Source: Bradyrhizobium sediminis (GTDB taxonomy: Bacteria > Pseudomonadota > Alphaproteobacteria > Rhizobiales > Xanthobacteraceae). From it: a DNA stretch of 64,000 nt. The stretch is taken from contig NZ_CP076135.1 in the NCBI RefSeq assembly GCF_018736105.1, forward strand, positions 1,548,001 to 1,612,000, in the 5' to 3' direction. The notes below the pieces were generated by a model. That model worked only from the letters and a program-made list of their open reading frames with translations. It was not told the DNA's origin and did no database searches. Of the stretch, positions 8,661-17,450 are shown in pieces. A program made the translations under genes and the position numbers. Position 1 is the first letter of the stretch. Each line of letters begins with the position of its first letter.

Positions 8661-8677
8661 ATGTTATAATATAACAT
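8661..8677 (-). promoter_or_regulatory. Zur box (zinc uptake regulator operator)
   Basis: ATGTTATAATATAACAT is a perfect 8-1-8 palindrome matching the canonical Zur operator core TGTTATANTATAACA. It sits 51-67 bases before the DUF2946 start, where a repressor would block the promoter. Zinc-loaded Zur repression is inferred from the match and from the genes controlled. Confidence 0.85.
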
Positions 8678-8774
8678 CAGGGATGACGGCGGGGTGTCAA
8701 CCGTAGCCGATCCACGCAGGGGTGAATTCACGAAGCCTGTGTGATTCACGCAACGCCTGCGAAACAAGTGGCGC

Positions 8775-10838
8775 TCAGCGTCCCTCGCGCAGCCAGGTGG
8801 CGGCGAACGCGCCGAGCAGCAGCAACAGGCCGATCAGGCCGGCGAAGACAGGCAGCACGCCGACGCCCTTGACCACGCTGGCGTCGCGCATCTTCACGCC
8901 CATCCAGCCGTCGCCGCGGAAGATGCCGGATGCGCGCACCGGCACGATGCGTGGCAGGTCGATGCTGGCGCCGTCGACCACGCGCCGCGCGTCGCCGCCG
9001 GTGGCCTGCGCCAGCGGCTTCAGCAAGTCGGTGGTGGAGGTGACTTCCGAAAATTCCTTGGGGTTGGTCGGACCGACATTGATCAGCGCTTTCAACGTGC
9101 CGTCGGTGGCCTGCCAGAGGCCGAGTTCGTTGGCGGGGATGGTCGAGCGCCAGGTGCCCGGCTCGCCGACACTCAGCGTCAGCTCGCGCGTTGCGCCTGA
9201 GGGCGAGGTCACGGTTACCGGCGTGACGCTGTCGGCCATGGTCTGGCGCAGCACCACCAGATCCTTGCCGCTGATCTGAAGCCGCAACGCTTCTTCGTCG
9301 AGATCAGGCTGCTTCATCAGCCAATGCGAGGTTCGCCGCAGCAAATCGAGGTGCGGCCCGCCGCCCTCATAGCCGCGCGCCCACAGCCAGATATGGTCCG
9401 ACAACAAGAGCGCGACGCGGCCCTCGCCGAACCGCGACAGCAGCAAGAGCGGCTTGCCGTCGGCGCCGGTCATGACGGGCGGGCTGATGGCGTTGCGGGT
9501 CTCGACGGTGCGGAAGAACCGGCTCCAGCGCGGCGGCTCGGCGCCCGAGCCCTCCAGCCCGCGCGTCACCGGATGGCGTTTGCCGGCGTCGCTCAGATGC
9601 GCGTAATACGGCTTCTCGGTGACGCCGACCGGTTCGGCGGGGAGCACCGAATCCAGCGGCGTGCGCCAGATGCTGGTGGTCGAGGCGTAGTCCGGGCCCG
9701 CCGACACCAGCACCGCGCCGCCGGCGCGCACGTAGCGCGCGATATTGTCGAAATAGGCGATCGGCAGCACGCCCTGGCGGGCGTAGCGGTCGAAGATGAT
9801 CAGCTGGAATTCGTTGATCTTCTGCTGGAACAGTTCGCGGGTCGGAAACGCGATCAGGCTGAGTTCGTTGATCGGCGTGCCGTCCTGCTTCTCGGGCGGG
9901 CGCAGAATCGTGAAATGCACGAGATCGACGCTGGCGTCGGACTTCAACAGGTTGCGCCAGGTGCGCTCGCCGGAATGCGGCTCGCCGGAGACCAGCAGCA
10001 CCCGCAATTTGTCGCGCACGCCGTCGATCGCGACCACCGCGCGGTTGTTGACCAGCGTCAGTTCGTTGGCGAGCGGAGAAGCCTCGATCTCGACGATGTT
10101 GGGGCCGGCATGCTTGATGTCGATCTCGACATTGACGGTCTGGCCGCTCAGCACGGTGCGTTCGTTGATCACTTCGCCATCGCGGCGCACCACGATCCTG
10201 GCGCGGTCGCCGCTGACGCCCTGATCGTCCAGCCGGTAGGTGATGGTCTGGACCTGTCCGACGATGCCGAAACGCGGCGCGGCCGAGATCGCGATGCGCC
10301 GGTCGCGTTCGTCCTTGCGCCCGGTGATCAGCCCATGCACGGGAGCCTGGAATCCGACCGCCGCGGCGTTGGCGGGGATGTCGTGCACCCGTCCGTCGGT
10401 GATCAGGAAGGCGCCGGCGACGCGATCGACCGGAACGTCCGACAGCGCCGAGCCCAGCGCGCCGAACAGCCGCGTGCCGTCGGTTTCGCCGTCGGCCTGG
10501 CCCGCTTCGACCACGCGCACCTCGAGGCCCCGGATCTTCTTCAGGCTGTCGACCAGCGCCTCGCGCGCCTTTTCGGTTTCGCGCGTGCGCTCGCCGAAAT
10601 TCTGGCTCGGGCTCTTGTCGATCACGACGGCGGCGACCGACGACAGCGGCTCGCGGTCCTCGCGGGTGAATGACGGGTTGGCCAGCGCCAGCAGCACCAG
10701 CGCCAGCGCGGTCACGCGCACCGCCGCCCCCCGGGCGCGGCCGAGCAACAGCAGCACCGCGATCACGGCGATGGCGGCCAGCGCGAACCACAGCACGTAG
10801 CTGGGAACGAGGGGCGTGAATGCGATGCCGTATTGCAT
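8775..10838 (-). CDS. Membrane protein with VWA-like and glutamine-amidotransferase-like domains
   Basis: This 687-residue inner-membrane protein has two N-terminal helices (about residues 10-34 and 38-56) and one C-terminal helix (about 660-682). The large soluble part begins with a von Willebrand A-like region (AVVIDKSPSQNF, FLITDGRVHDIP). A class I amidotransferase-like fold follows (LRVLLVSGEPHSGERTWRNLL, RYVRAGGAVLVSAGPDYA). No catalytic Cys-His-Glu set is evident, so it is probably structural. It is the last gene of the MoxR operon, 10 bases after the DUF4159 gene. Such genes usually accompany MoxR ATPases and are linked to cell-envelope maturation or metal-protein activation. The exact role here is unknown. 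Confidence 0.8.
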   Translation of the reverse strand: MQYGIAFTPLVPSYVLWFALAAIAVIAVLLLLGRARGAAVRVTALALVLLALANPSFTREDREPLSSVAAVVIDKSPSQNFGERTRETEKAREALVDSLKKIRGLEVRVVEAGQADGETDGTRLFGALGSALSDVPVDRVAGAFLITDGRVHDIPANAAAVGFQAPVHGLITGRKDERDRRIAISAAPRFGIVGQVQTITYRLDDQGVSGDRARIVVRRDGEVINERTVLSGQTVNVEIDIKHAGPNIVEIEASPLANELTLVNNRAVVAIDGVRDKLRVLLVSGEPHSGERTWRNLLKSDASVDLVHFTILRPPEKQDGTPINELSLIAFPTRELFQQKINEFQLIIFDRYARQGVLPIAYFDNIARYVRAGGAVLVSAGPDYASTTSIWRTPLDSVLPAEPVGVTEKPYYAHLSDAGKRHPVTRGLEGSGAEPPRWSRFFRTVETRNAISPPVMTGADGKPLLLLSRFGEGRVALLLSDHIWLWARGYEGGGPHLDLLRRTSHWLMKQPDLDEEALRLQISGKDLVVLRQTMADSVTPVTVTSPSGATRELTLSVGEPGTWRSTIPANELGLWQATDGTLKALINVGPTNPKEFSEVTSTTDLLKPLAQATGGDARRVVDGASIDLPRIVPVRASGIFRGDGWMGVKMRDASVVKGVGVLPVFAGLIGLLLLLGAFAATWLREGR

Positions 10839-10848
10839 GCTCTCGCCC

Positions 10849-13662
10849 CTACTGCCCGAGCCGTTCGATCAGCGCCGGCGCATGCACCTGGTCGGCCTTG
10901 TAGTTGCCGGTCAGCGTGTACATCACGATGTTGACGCCGGCGCGGAAGGCGAATTCGCGCTGCCGCGGTTCGCCCGGCGTCAGCGGCAGCATCGGCTGGC
11001 CGTCCGGACGCAGGGCCCATGCGCCGGCCAGATCGTTCGAGGTGATGATGATCGGCGAGACGCCGTCGCCGCCGCGGGCCGGCCTCGAGGCGGCCTCGTC
11101 GTCCTCGTCGCGCGGCAAAGTCTCGACCCAGGTCTGGCCGGTGCTGAACCGGCCGGGAAAGTCGCGCAGCAGGTAGAAGGTCTTGGTCAGCACGTGCTCG
11201 CGCGGCACCGGCTCGAGTTCGGGAACGTCGAGCGAGGAGAGGATGCTGCGCAGCGCCAGCATTCCCGGCGTCTGCGACGCGCCGTTGGGCCCCGGCGGCG
11301 CCTCGATGGCGTCGCGGGTGTCGAATATCACGGTGCCGCCCTGCTTCATGTAGGCGTCGATGCGGTTGATGGCGTCCTGCGGCGGCTTTGGCGCGCCGGG
11401 CATCACCGGCCAGTAGATCAGCGGGAAGAACGCCAGTTCGTCGCGCGCCGGATCCACCCCGACGGGATCCCCGGCCTCGAGCGCCGTGCGCTGCGCCAGA
11501 AACAGCGTCAGCCCGGCCATGCCCGCCTTGACGATGGAATCCACGTCGGCATTGCCGGTGACGACATACGCCAGCCGGGTTTGCGAAACCGCCTTGATGG
11601 CGAAATCGTCGTTATTGTCGGCTCGCGCCGGCCACGGCGCCGCCATCATCGTCGACAGGGCGAAGGCGAAAGCCAGTGCGGCCGTCGCTGCGCGCCGCCG
11701 CAGCAGCGCGGCGATGCCGGCGCCGAGCAATGCGACGATCACGGCATCGATCAGGAACAACGCGAGCGCGGACGCCAGCAGAATTCCCCTGAGATCGCGC
11801 GGCTCGGCATTGGTGTAGCTGGCGTGCCGCGCGCGCAGCGAGGAGGTATCGAGCGGCGCGATGCGGTCGGCCGCGGCCAGCGCGTTCACCGCCAGCGGAC
11901 CGTCGGCCGGACCATAGAAGCCGGGCGGATGTTCCGGTGTGGCGCGGTCGCGGAAATCGGCGGGCAGCGGCTTCGCCGTCGACGGCGGCGGTCCGAACGC
12001 GCCGAAGCCGTCGAGCGTGCGCAGCGGCGCCACCGTTTCCACCTTGGCCTCGCCCGCGACGCCCGGTCCGGGCGTGGAGGTGTAGCCGGACACATCGACG
12101 ATCCGCCGCAGCATCTCGACGAAGCTGCCGGACATCGGCAGGTCGGACCAGCGCATGTCGGCGCTGACATGAAACAGGCTGACCACGCCCTTGCCGCGAT
12201 GTTCGCCGGTCACCAGCGGCGTGCCGTCCTCCAGCGAGGCCCAGCTCCTGGTCGCCAGCGCCGCATCCGGCTCGGCCAGCACCTGGCGGCTGACGGTGAC
12301 GTCCTTCGGCACCACCAGGCCCGCGAACGGTCCGTCGGCCGGAAACGACGCCAGATGCTGCGGCTTTTCCCAGGTGAGACTGCCGCCGAGGCTGCGTCCG
12401 CCGCGGCGCAGCTTGACCGGCACCAGATCGTCGTCGGCCTGCGCCAGACGCGGGCCCGCAAAGCGCACCAGCACGCCGCCCTGTTCGATCCATGCATTGA
12501 GGCGCTCGCGAATTTCAGGCGACAACGTGCCGACATCCGCCATCACGATCATCGGCAGCTTCTGGTCGAGGAACTGCGTGATCGCCTGTTGCGGCGCGCC
12601 GCGATCGCCCAGCCGCACGTCGGCGAACGGCGCCAGCGCGCGGGTGAGATAGAACGTCGAGGCCAGCAGCGGCTGCGCGGTATCGCTGGTCGATCCGGTG
12701 ACGACGCCGATGGCGCGGCGGCGCCAGCGCTTGTCGAGCAGTTGCACCGCGCCGGCCGATCGCTCGCCCGAAATCTCGAGCCGCGCGATGTCGTTGCGCA
12801 ACTCGACCGGCAGATCGAACGACGCTTCGGTCTCGCGATCCTGCGGCGCGAAGCCGAAGCGCGCCTCGCCGATCGGGGAGCCCTTCTGGTCGATCGCGCG
12901 CACGACGCCCGCGGCAATGCCGCCGCCGCCGGCGCGCAGCACCTTCACCGTCATTTTCGCCGCGGCATTCTCGGCCGCGACCAGGGCGAGCGGGGGCGAG
13001 GTGCCGCTGTCGTAAATGGTCAGCGCACGGTCTCCGATCGTCTTGCCGAGGCCTTCGAGAAATTCTGGTCCGCGTCCGGTATCGACGCCGTCCGACAGCC
13101 AGGCGATTTCGCTGTCGCCGGTGGCTTTCAGGAAACGCTCGATGGCCGGCAGGGTTTCCACCCGCTCGATCGAATAGGGCTTGGGCGCCAGCTGGCGCAA
13201 CGCCACCCGCGCCGTGCCGCCCGGCATCAAGGTGATGTCGCGGGCAGGCTCCGACAACGGCACCAGTGCGATGCCGCGCCGGTCGTTGTCGGCATTCGCG
13301 ATCAGTTCGTCGGCGGCCTTGACCCTGCTGTCCCAGCTCGAAGCAGCACTCCAGCCGTCGTCGAGCAGGATCACCAGCGGCGCGCTGGAGCCGGCGGGCC
13401 CGGTTTGCGGATTCCAGATCGGCCCCGCGGCGGCCAAAATAACCAGCGCCGCGGCGGCAAGCCGCAACGCGGTCAGCCACCACGGGGTGCGCGAGGGGGT
13501 TTCTTCCTTCGGCGCGATATCGAACAGCAGCCGCGTCGGCGGAAACTCGATGCGCCGCGGTCTCGGCGGCATCACCCGCAACAGCCACCACAGCGCGGGC
13601 AGGCTCAGCAGGCCCAGCAGCAGCAACGGTTCGGCGAAGGTGAGGGGGAGCCCGGCGATCAT
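10849..13662 (-). CDS. BatA-like N-terminal / DUF4159 membrane protein
   Basis: This 937-residue protein starts with the BatA-type membrane hairpin (LTFAEPLLLLGLLSLPALWWLL, then PRRIEFPPTRLL and a second helix near 58-78). A VWA-like segment with a degenerate metal site follows (LVILLDDGWSAASSWDSR). Further membrane helices lie around residues 620-680. The C-terminal part is a DUF4159 domain (FFPLIYWPVMPGAPKPPQDAINRIDAYMKQGGTVIFDTRD). The start overlaps the DUF58 stop by four bases (ATGA), which implies translational coupling. The reading frame extends 65 codons upstream but runs inside DUF58, so that start is rejected. It probably works with the MoxR ATPase. Confidence 0.85.
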   Translation of the reverse strand: MIAGLPLTFAEPLLLLGLLSLPALWWLLRVMPPRPRRIEFPPTRLLFDIAPKEETPSRTPWWLTALRLAAAALVILAAAGPIWNPQTGPAGSSAPLVILLDDGWSAASSWDSRVKAADELIANADNDRRGIALVPLSEPARDITLMPGGTARVALRQLAPKPYSIERVETLPAIERFLKATGDSEIAWLSDGVDTGRGPEFLEGLGKTIGDRALTIYDSGTSPPLALVAAENAAAKMTVKVLRAGGGGIAAGVVRAIDQKGSPIGEARFGFAPQDRETEASFDLPVELRNDIARLEISGERSAGAVQLLDKRWRRRAIGVVTGSTSDTAQPLLASTFYLTRALAPFADVRLGDRGAPQQAITQFLDQKLPMIVMADVGTLSPEIRERLNAWIEQGGVLVRFAGPRLAQADDDLVPVKLRRGGRSLGGSLTWEKPQHLASFPADGPFAGLVVPKDVTVSRQVLAEPDAALATRSWASLEDGTPLVTGEHRGKGVVSLFHVSADMRWSDLPMSGSFVEMLRRIVDVSGYTSTPGPGVAGEAKVETVAPLRTLDGFGAFGPPPSTAKPLPADFRDRATPEHPPGFYGPADGPLAVNALAAADRIAPLDTSSLRARHASYTNAEPRDLRGILLASALALFLIDAVIVALLGAGIAALLRRRAATAALAFAFALSTMMAAPWPARADNNDDFAIKAVSQTRLAYVVTGNADVDSIVKAGMAGLTLFLAQRTALEAGDPVGVDPARDELAFFPLIYWPVMPGAPKPPQDAINRIDAYMKQGGTVIFDTRDAIEAPPGPNGASQTPGMLALRSILSSLDVPELEPVPREHVLTKTFYLLRDFPGRFSTGQTWVETLPRDEDDEAASRPARGGDGVSPIIITSNDLAGAWALRPDGQPMLPLTPGEPRQREFAFRAGVNIVMYTLTGNYKADQVHAPALIERLGQ

Positions 13663-14603
13663 GCCCGTCGCCCCACTTTGACGGTGGCGCCGCGCGCGCT
13701 GCCCTTGGCTACCATCATGCCGGAATGCAGGAACAGCAGCAGTTCGGCGGCCGAGCGGCTGGTGGTGTGGGTCGAGAACAACCAGTCGAGTTTGTTGGTC
13801 TCGGTGCGAATCTCGTCGCGATGCAGCGCCACGCGGGCCACGTAATCGCCGGCCCATCGTTCGGCGCGGCCCGCGGTGATGACGCCGCCGCCTTCGGGCT
13901 CGACGAATTCGATGCGGCCGGAATAGGGGAAACTCTCTTCAGCGGGGTCGACGATCTGCACCAGCGTGCCATGCGCGCCGGAGGCCGACAGTCCGGCAAG
14001 GATGGTTCTGATCTCCGGCATCGGCGACCAGAAGTCCGACAGCACCACGATTTCGGCCAGCGCCGAGGGCACGAACGACGGCGGCAGGCTGGGCCGCGCG
14101 GCATCGTCATGCAGCATCGCCTGCGCCATCTTGTCGATCACGCTGCGGCTCGCGGTCGGATTCATCAGGCCGGGAATGCCGACGCGTTCGCCGCCGGCGA
14201 CCAGCAGCTCGGCGAGCGCAAAGGTCACGATCAGCCCGCGTTCCAGCTTGCTGTCGCGCGCCTGTTTGGAGGCAAACGCCATCGACGGCGAACGGTCCGG
14301 CCACAGCCACACCGTATGCGCGGCCTCCCATTCCTGCTCGCGGACATAGAGATGGTCGTCGCGCGCCGAGCGTCGCCAGTCGACGTTCTGCGACGGCTCG
14401 CCGGAAACGAAGCGGCGGTATTGCCAGAAACTCTCGCCGGCGCCGGCGCGCCGCCGTCCATGCAGGCCGTGGATCACATTGGCGGCGATGCGGCGGGCTT
14501 CGAGCACGAGGCGCGGCAGCGATGCGGCGAGCGTTCGGCTTTCGCCATCGGCACGTCGGATTGCTGTGATCTCTCCACCTCTGTGCTCGATTGCCGTGGC
14601 CAT
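13659..14603 (-). CDS. DUF58 domain protein
   Basis: This 314-residue soluble protein carries the DUF58 signature (RRRAGAGESFWQYRRFVSGEPSQNVDWRRSARDDHLYVREQEWE, read in shorter pieces around residues 50-93) and a VWA-like core (VWLWPDRSPSMAF). DUF58 proteins are regular partners of MoxR ATPases. The ATG overlaps the MoxR stop codon by one base (TGATG). A TTG one codon upstream is in frame but unnecessary. It is the second gene of the four-gene operon. Confidence 0.9.
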   Translation of the reverse strand: MATAIEHRGGEITAIRRADGESRTLAASLPRLVLEARRIAANVIHGLHGRRRAGAGESFWQYRRFVSGEPSQNVDWRRSARDDHLYVREQEWEAAHTVWLWPDRSPSMAFASKQARDSKLERGLIVTFALAELLVAGGERVGIPGLMNPTASRSVIDKMAQAMLHDDAARPSLPPSFVPSALAEIVVLSDFWSPMPEIRTILAGLSASGAHGTLVQIVDPAEESFPYSGRIEFVEPEGGGVITAGRAERWAGDYVARVALHRDEIRTETNKLDWLFSTHTTSRSAAELLLFLHSGMMVAKGSARGATVKVGRRA

Positions 14604-15607
14604 CAACCGATCCGGGTCTTCAGTTGCCTGATCACGTCGGGAATGGTGCGGCCTTCGGCGCGGGCGGAGAAGGTCAGCGCCATACGGTGCTTGAGAACGG
14701 GTTCCGCCAGATCGAGCACGTCGTCGATCGAGGGCGCGAGGCGTCCGTCGAGCAGCGCACGGGCGCGGACCGCGAGCATCAGCGACTGGCTGGCGCGCGG
14801 ACCCGGTCCCCAGGCGATCAGCTTGCCGGCCTCGCCGCCTTCGTCTCCCGGACGCGCCGAGCGCACCAGCGACAGGATCGCTTCGACGACGGAATCGCCG
14901 ACCGGCAGCCGCCGCACCAGCCGTTGCGCGGATATCAGGATCTCGGCGTTCATGGCGGCCTTGGCCAGCGTCTCCTCGGCGCCGGTGGTTTCGAACAGGA
15001 TGCGCCGCTCGGCGTCGCGATCGGGATAGTCGACGTCGATCTCCATCAGGAAGCGATCGAGCTGCGCTTCCGGCAGCGGATAGGTGCCTTCCTGCTCCAG
15101 CGGGTTTTGCGTCGCCAGCACGTGGAACGGTTTCGGCAGATCATGGCGTGCGCCCGCAACCGTGATGTGCTGTTCCTGCATGGCCTGCAGCAGCGCCGAC
15201 TGGGTGCGCGGGCTGGCGCGATTGATTTCGTCGGCCATCAACAGCTGCGCGAATACCGGACCTGCGATGAAGCGGAACGAGCGCTTGCCGGAACTGCTCT
15301 CGTCCAGCACCTCGGCGCCGAGAATATCCGACGGCATCAGGTCCGGCGTGAACTGGATGCGCTTGGCGTCGAGCCCGAGCGTGATCCCCAGGGTTTCGAC
15401 CAGCTTGGTCTTGGCGAGGCCGGGCACGCCGATCAGCAGCGCGTGACCGCCGGACAGGATCGTCACCAGGGTGTTTTCGATCACCCGGTCCTGGCCGAAG
15501 ATAACGGTGGAAATCGCATCCTTCGCCGCCCGGATCTGACCGGCGACCTGTTCGGCCGAACGCACGATCACGTCCTCGAGTTTTTCGACACCGTCTGCAC
15601 CAGCCAT
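14603..15607 (-). CDS. MoxR family AAA+ ATPase
   Basis: This 334-residue AAA ATPase has Walker A GVPGLAKT at 60-67, Walker B LLMADEINRA near 122-131, sensor ATQNPLEQEG, and the arginine-containing PEAQLDRF motif. MoxR proteins act as chaperone-like ATPases that assemble or activate partner proteins, typically with VWA-domain proteins. It is the first gene of a four-gene operon with DUF58, DUF4159 and GATase-like proteins, all tightly spaced. An 18-base tandem repeat lies in its leader. Confidence 0.95.
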   Translation of the reverse strand: MAGADGVEKLEDVIVRSAEQVAGQIRAAKDAISTVIFGQDRVIENTLVTILSGGHALLIGVPGLAKTKLVETLGITLGLDAKRIQFTPDLMPSDILGAEVLDESSSGKRSFRFIAGPVFAQLLMADEINRASPRTQSALLQAMQEQHITVAGARHDLPKPFHVLATQNPLEQEGTYPLPEAQLDRFLMEIDVDYPDRDAERRILFETTGAEETLAKAAMNAEILISAQRLVRRLPVGDSVVEAILSLVRSARPGDEGGEAGKLIAWGPGPRASQSLMLAVRARALLDGRLAPSIDDVLDLAEPVLKHRMALTFSARAEGRTIPDVIRQLKTRIG

Positions 15608-15910
15608 CTGGTTCTCCTTGGACCCAAGCCCTTACGTGGAAAGCAGCCCTTACGTGGAAAGCGTCGCGTGGAAAGCCGTGCACGAAACGCCGCCGCTTGC
15701 GCGATCATGCTGCGAACCCCATGCTAAACTTATGCGAAGGCCATGTATTCGTTGAATTAAACTATCCCCACTTTATCGGCATTTCGGGGTATGAACGGCA
15801 TCACGATGTGGCGACCTGATCCGGGAATCCACGGGCGGAACTCGTCCGGGATGCGCACCGCCGGACTTGCACCAATCGTGCCAAATCGAGCGTCAGAGTC
15901 AGGGCAAACA
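15608..15910. other. Divergent intergenic region between the MoxR operon and the DUF1285 gene
   Basis: The gap contains the 18-base tandem repeat next to the MoxR gene and an AT-richer stretch around 15740-15785 (GAATTAAACTATCCCCACTTTATC) likely to hold promoter elements. A 40-codon in-frame extension of the DUF1285 gene crosses part of it, but it has no ribosome site and is not accepted. Confidence 0.6.
15627..15662. repeat. 18-base tandem repeat upstream of the MoxR gene
   Basis: Two perfect adjacent copies of AGCCCTTACGTGGAAAGC are followed by a partial third (GCGTGGAAAGCC). They lie 20-55 bases before the MoxR start codon, within the probable leader. Confidence 0.85.
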
Positions 15911-16522
15911 ATGGCGAAGCAAGGGCAGAGCACCAATCAGGGCCTCGAAGGACTGACTGCTGCGGCTACGCAGGCCGCGAATACCAGCCCTGCCGGAAAG
16001 GCACTGCCTCCGGTGCATCTGTGGAATCCGCCGTTCTGCGGCGATCTCGACATGCGAATCGCCGGCGATGGTACGTGGTTCTATATGGGGACGCCAATCG
16101 GGCGGCCGGCGCTGGTCCGGCTGTTTTCAACCATCCTCAAGCGCGAGGACGGCAAGCACTTTCTCGTGACTCCGGTGGAGAAGGTCGGCATCCGCGTCGA
16201 CGATGCGCCGTTTCTCGCGGTCGAGATGACCAGGGAAACCGACGGCCGCGGCCGGCTGTTGCGCTTCCGGACCAATGTCGACGACTGGGTGGCTTGCGAT
16301 TCCGCCCACCGCCTGCGATTCGAGGCCGCCGCAGACGGCGGACTGACGCCCTATCTGCATGTCCGCGCCGATCTGTGGGCCAAGGTGACGCGGGCCTTGT
16401 ACTACGATCTGGTTGACATGGGCGAGGAGCGGGTGGTCGATGGTCGTCCGATGTTCGGAATCGAATCCGGCGGCGAATTCTTTGCGATGGCGGATGCGGA
16501 CGAGGTGAGGGGCGCGCTTTGA
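15911..16522 (+). CDS. DUF1285 domain protein
   Basis: This 203-residue protein matches the DUF1285 family by its central block (PPVHLWNPPFCGDLDMRI, then GRPALVRLFSTILKREDG and FLVTPVEKVGIRVDDAPF). The family has a known fold but no firm function; it is nearly always beside a NUDIX and a CCA-adding gene in Alphaproteobacteria, as here. The start is the ATG giving MAKQGQSTNQ. The stop overlaps the next gene's TTG by three bases, which suggests coupled translation. Confidence 0.85.
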   Translation: MAKQGQSTNQGLEGLTAAATQAANTSPAGKALPPVHLWNPPFCGDLDMRIAGDGTWFYMGTPIGRPALVRLFSTILKREDGKHFLVTPVEKVGIRVDDAPFLAVEMTRETDGRGRLLRFRTNVDDWVACDSAHRLRFEAAADGGLTPYLHVRADLWAKVTRALYYDLVDMGEERVVDGRPMFGIESGGEFFAMADADEVRGAL

Positions 16523-17190
16523 ACGAGCCGATGCTGAAGAACGATCCTGCCGCGATCGACTCGGCGGAGTTTTTCGATCGCAGCCGCGCGCGGCTGGGCT
16601 TCGACGTGCCGCCGGGCCTGGTCGATCCCAACATCATCCCGAAGAGCGGCGATCAGGGCACCGATCGCATGCTGGAGATCATCGCGCGCGAACAGCCGGT
16701 GCGGCCGGCCGCGGTATTGATCCCGGTGGTGGACCATCCGCAGCCGACGGTGCTGCTGACGCAGCGCGCGGCGCATCTCAACGATCACGCCGGCCAGATC
16801 GCATTCCCCGGCGGCAAGATCGACTCGACCGACGCTTCGCCGCTCGACGCCGCGTTGCGCGAGGCCGAGGAGGAGGTCGGCCTCGCCCGCAAATTCGTCG
16901 AGCCGATCGGCTATCTCGACCTCTACGCGACCGGATTCGGATTTCGCATCCTGCCGACGGTGGCGCGGGTGAAGCCGGGCTTCAGGCTCAGCATCAACAA
17001 GTCGGAAGTGGACGATGCCTTCGAGGTTCCGCTGGCGTTCCTGATGGACCCGGCCAACCACCAGGTGCACAGCAAGGAATTCCGCGGCATGGAGCGTTCC
17101 TATTACGCGATGCCGTTCGCCGAGCGCTACATCTGGGGCGCCACCGCGGGAATCCTGCGGGTGCTGTACGAGCGGATCTGCCTCACATGA
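16519..17190 (+). CDS. NUDIX hydrolase, probable CoA pyrophosphatase
   Basis: This 223-residue enzyme shows the CoA pyrophosphatase pattern: LLTQRAAHLNDHAGQIAFPGGK joined to the NUDIX box ending REAEEEVGL. That pairing marks the UPF0035/NudL branch, which cleaves coenzyme A or its derivatives to 3',5'-ADP and 4'-phosphopantetheine. The start is probably the TTG overlapping the DUF1285 stop. An ATG four codons later (MLKNDPA) is the alternative. The ATGA at its end overlaps the next gene. Confidence 0.9.
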   Translation: MNEPMLKNDPAAIDSAEFFDRSRARLGFDVPPGLVDPNIIPKSGDQGTDRMLEIIAREQPVRPAAVLIPVVDHPQPTVLLTQRAAHLNDHAGQIAFPGGKIDSTDASPLDAALREAEEEVGLARKFVEPIGYLDLYATGFGFRILPTVARVKPGFRLSINKSEVDDAFEVPLAFLMDPANHQVHSKEFRGMERSYYAMPFAERYIWGATAGILRVLYERICLT

Positions 17191-17450
17191 TCCGTCCGGT
17201 TCTCACGGAGATCGGCATTTTCCTGATCCCGTTCGCGGTCTATGCGGCGTTCCTGATTGCGACACGTTCCGGACTGCTGGTGCAGGCGTCATGGCCGATG
17301 CATATCATCGCCAAGCTGGCGATCGGCTCGCTGCTGCTGGTGGTGGTCAGTTTCGTGCTGCTGGCGCATTTTTCCGGCGCGTCGCCGAATTCGACCTACA
17401 TCCCGGCGCATATCGAAAACGGCAGGCTCGTTCCCGGAGTAGAGAAATGA
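17187..17450 (+). CDS. DUF6111-like small membrane protein
   Basis: This 87-residue protein has two hydrophobic helices (about residues 7-25 and 41-60) and a short polar tail (NSTYIPAHIENGRLVPG). That tail and the size fit the DUF6111 family, which is found only between NUDIX and CCA-adding genes in Alphaproteobacteria. The start overlaps the NUDIX stop by four bases and the stop overlaps the next start by four bases. The function is unknown. Confidence 0.8.
   Translation: MIRPVLTEIGIFLIPFAVYAAFLIATRSGLLVQASWPMHIIAKLAIGSLLLVVVSFVLLAHFSGASPNSTYIPAHIENGRLVPGVEK

Noticed and set aside
10816..13845. Plus-strand frame of 1009 codons opposite the DUF4159 gene
   Set aside because: The minus-strand gene has clear BatA and DUF4159 motifs; the opposite frame is low-complexity Arg/Gln/Ala and is an artefact of GC bias.
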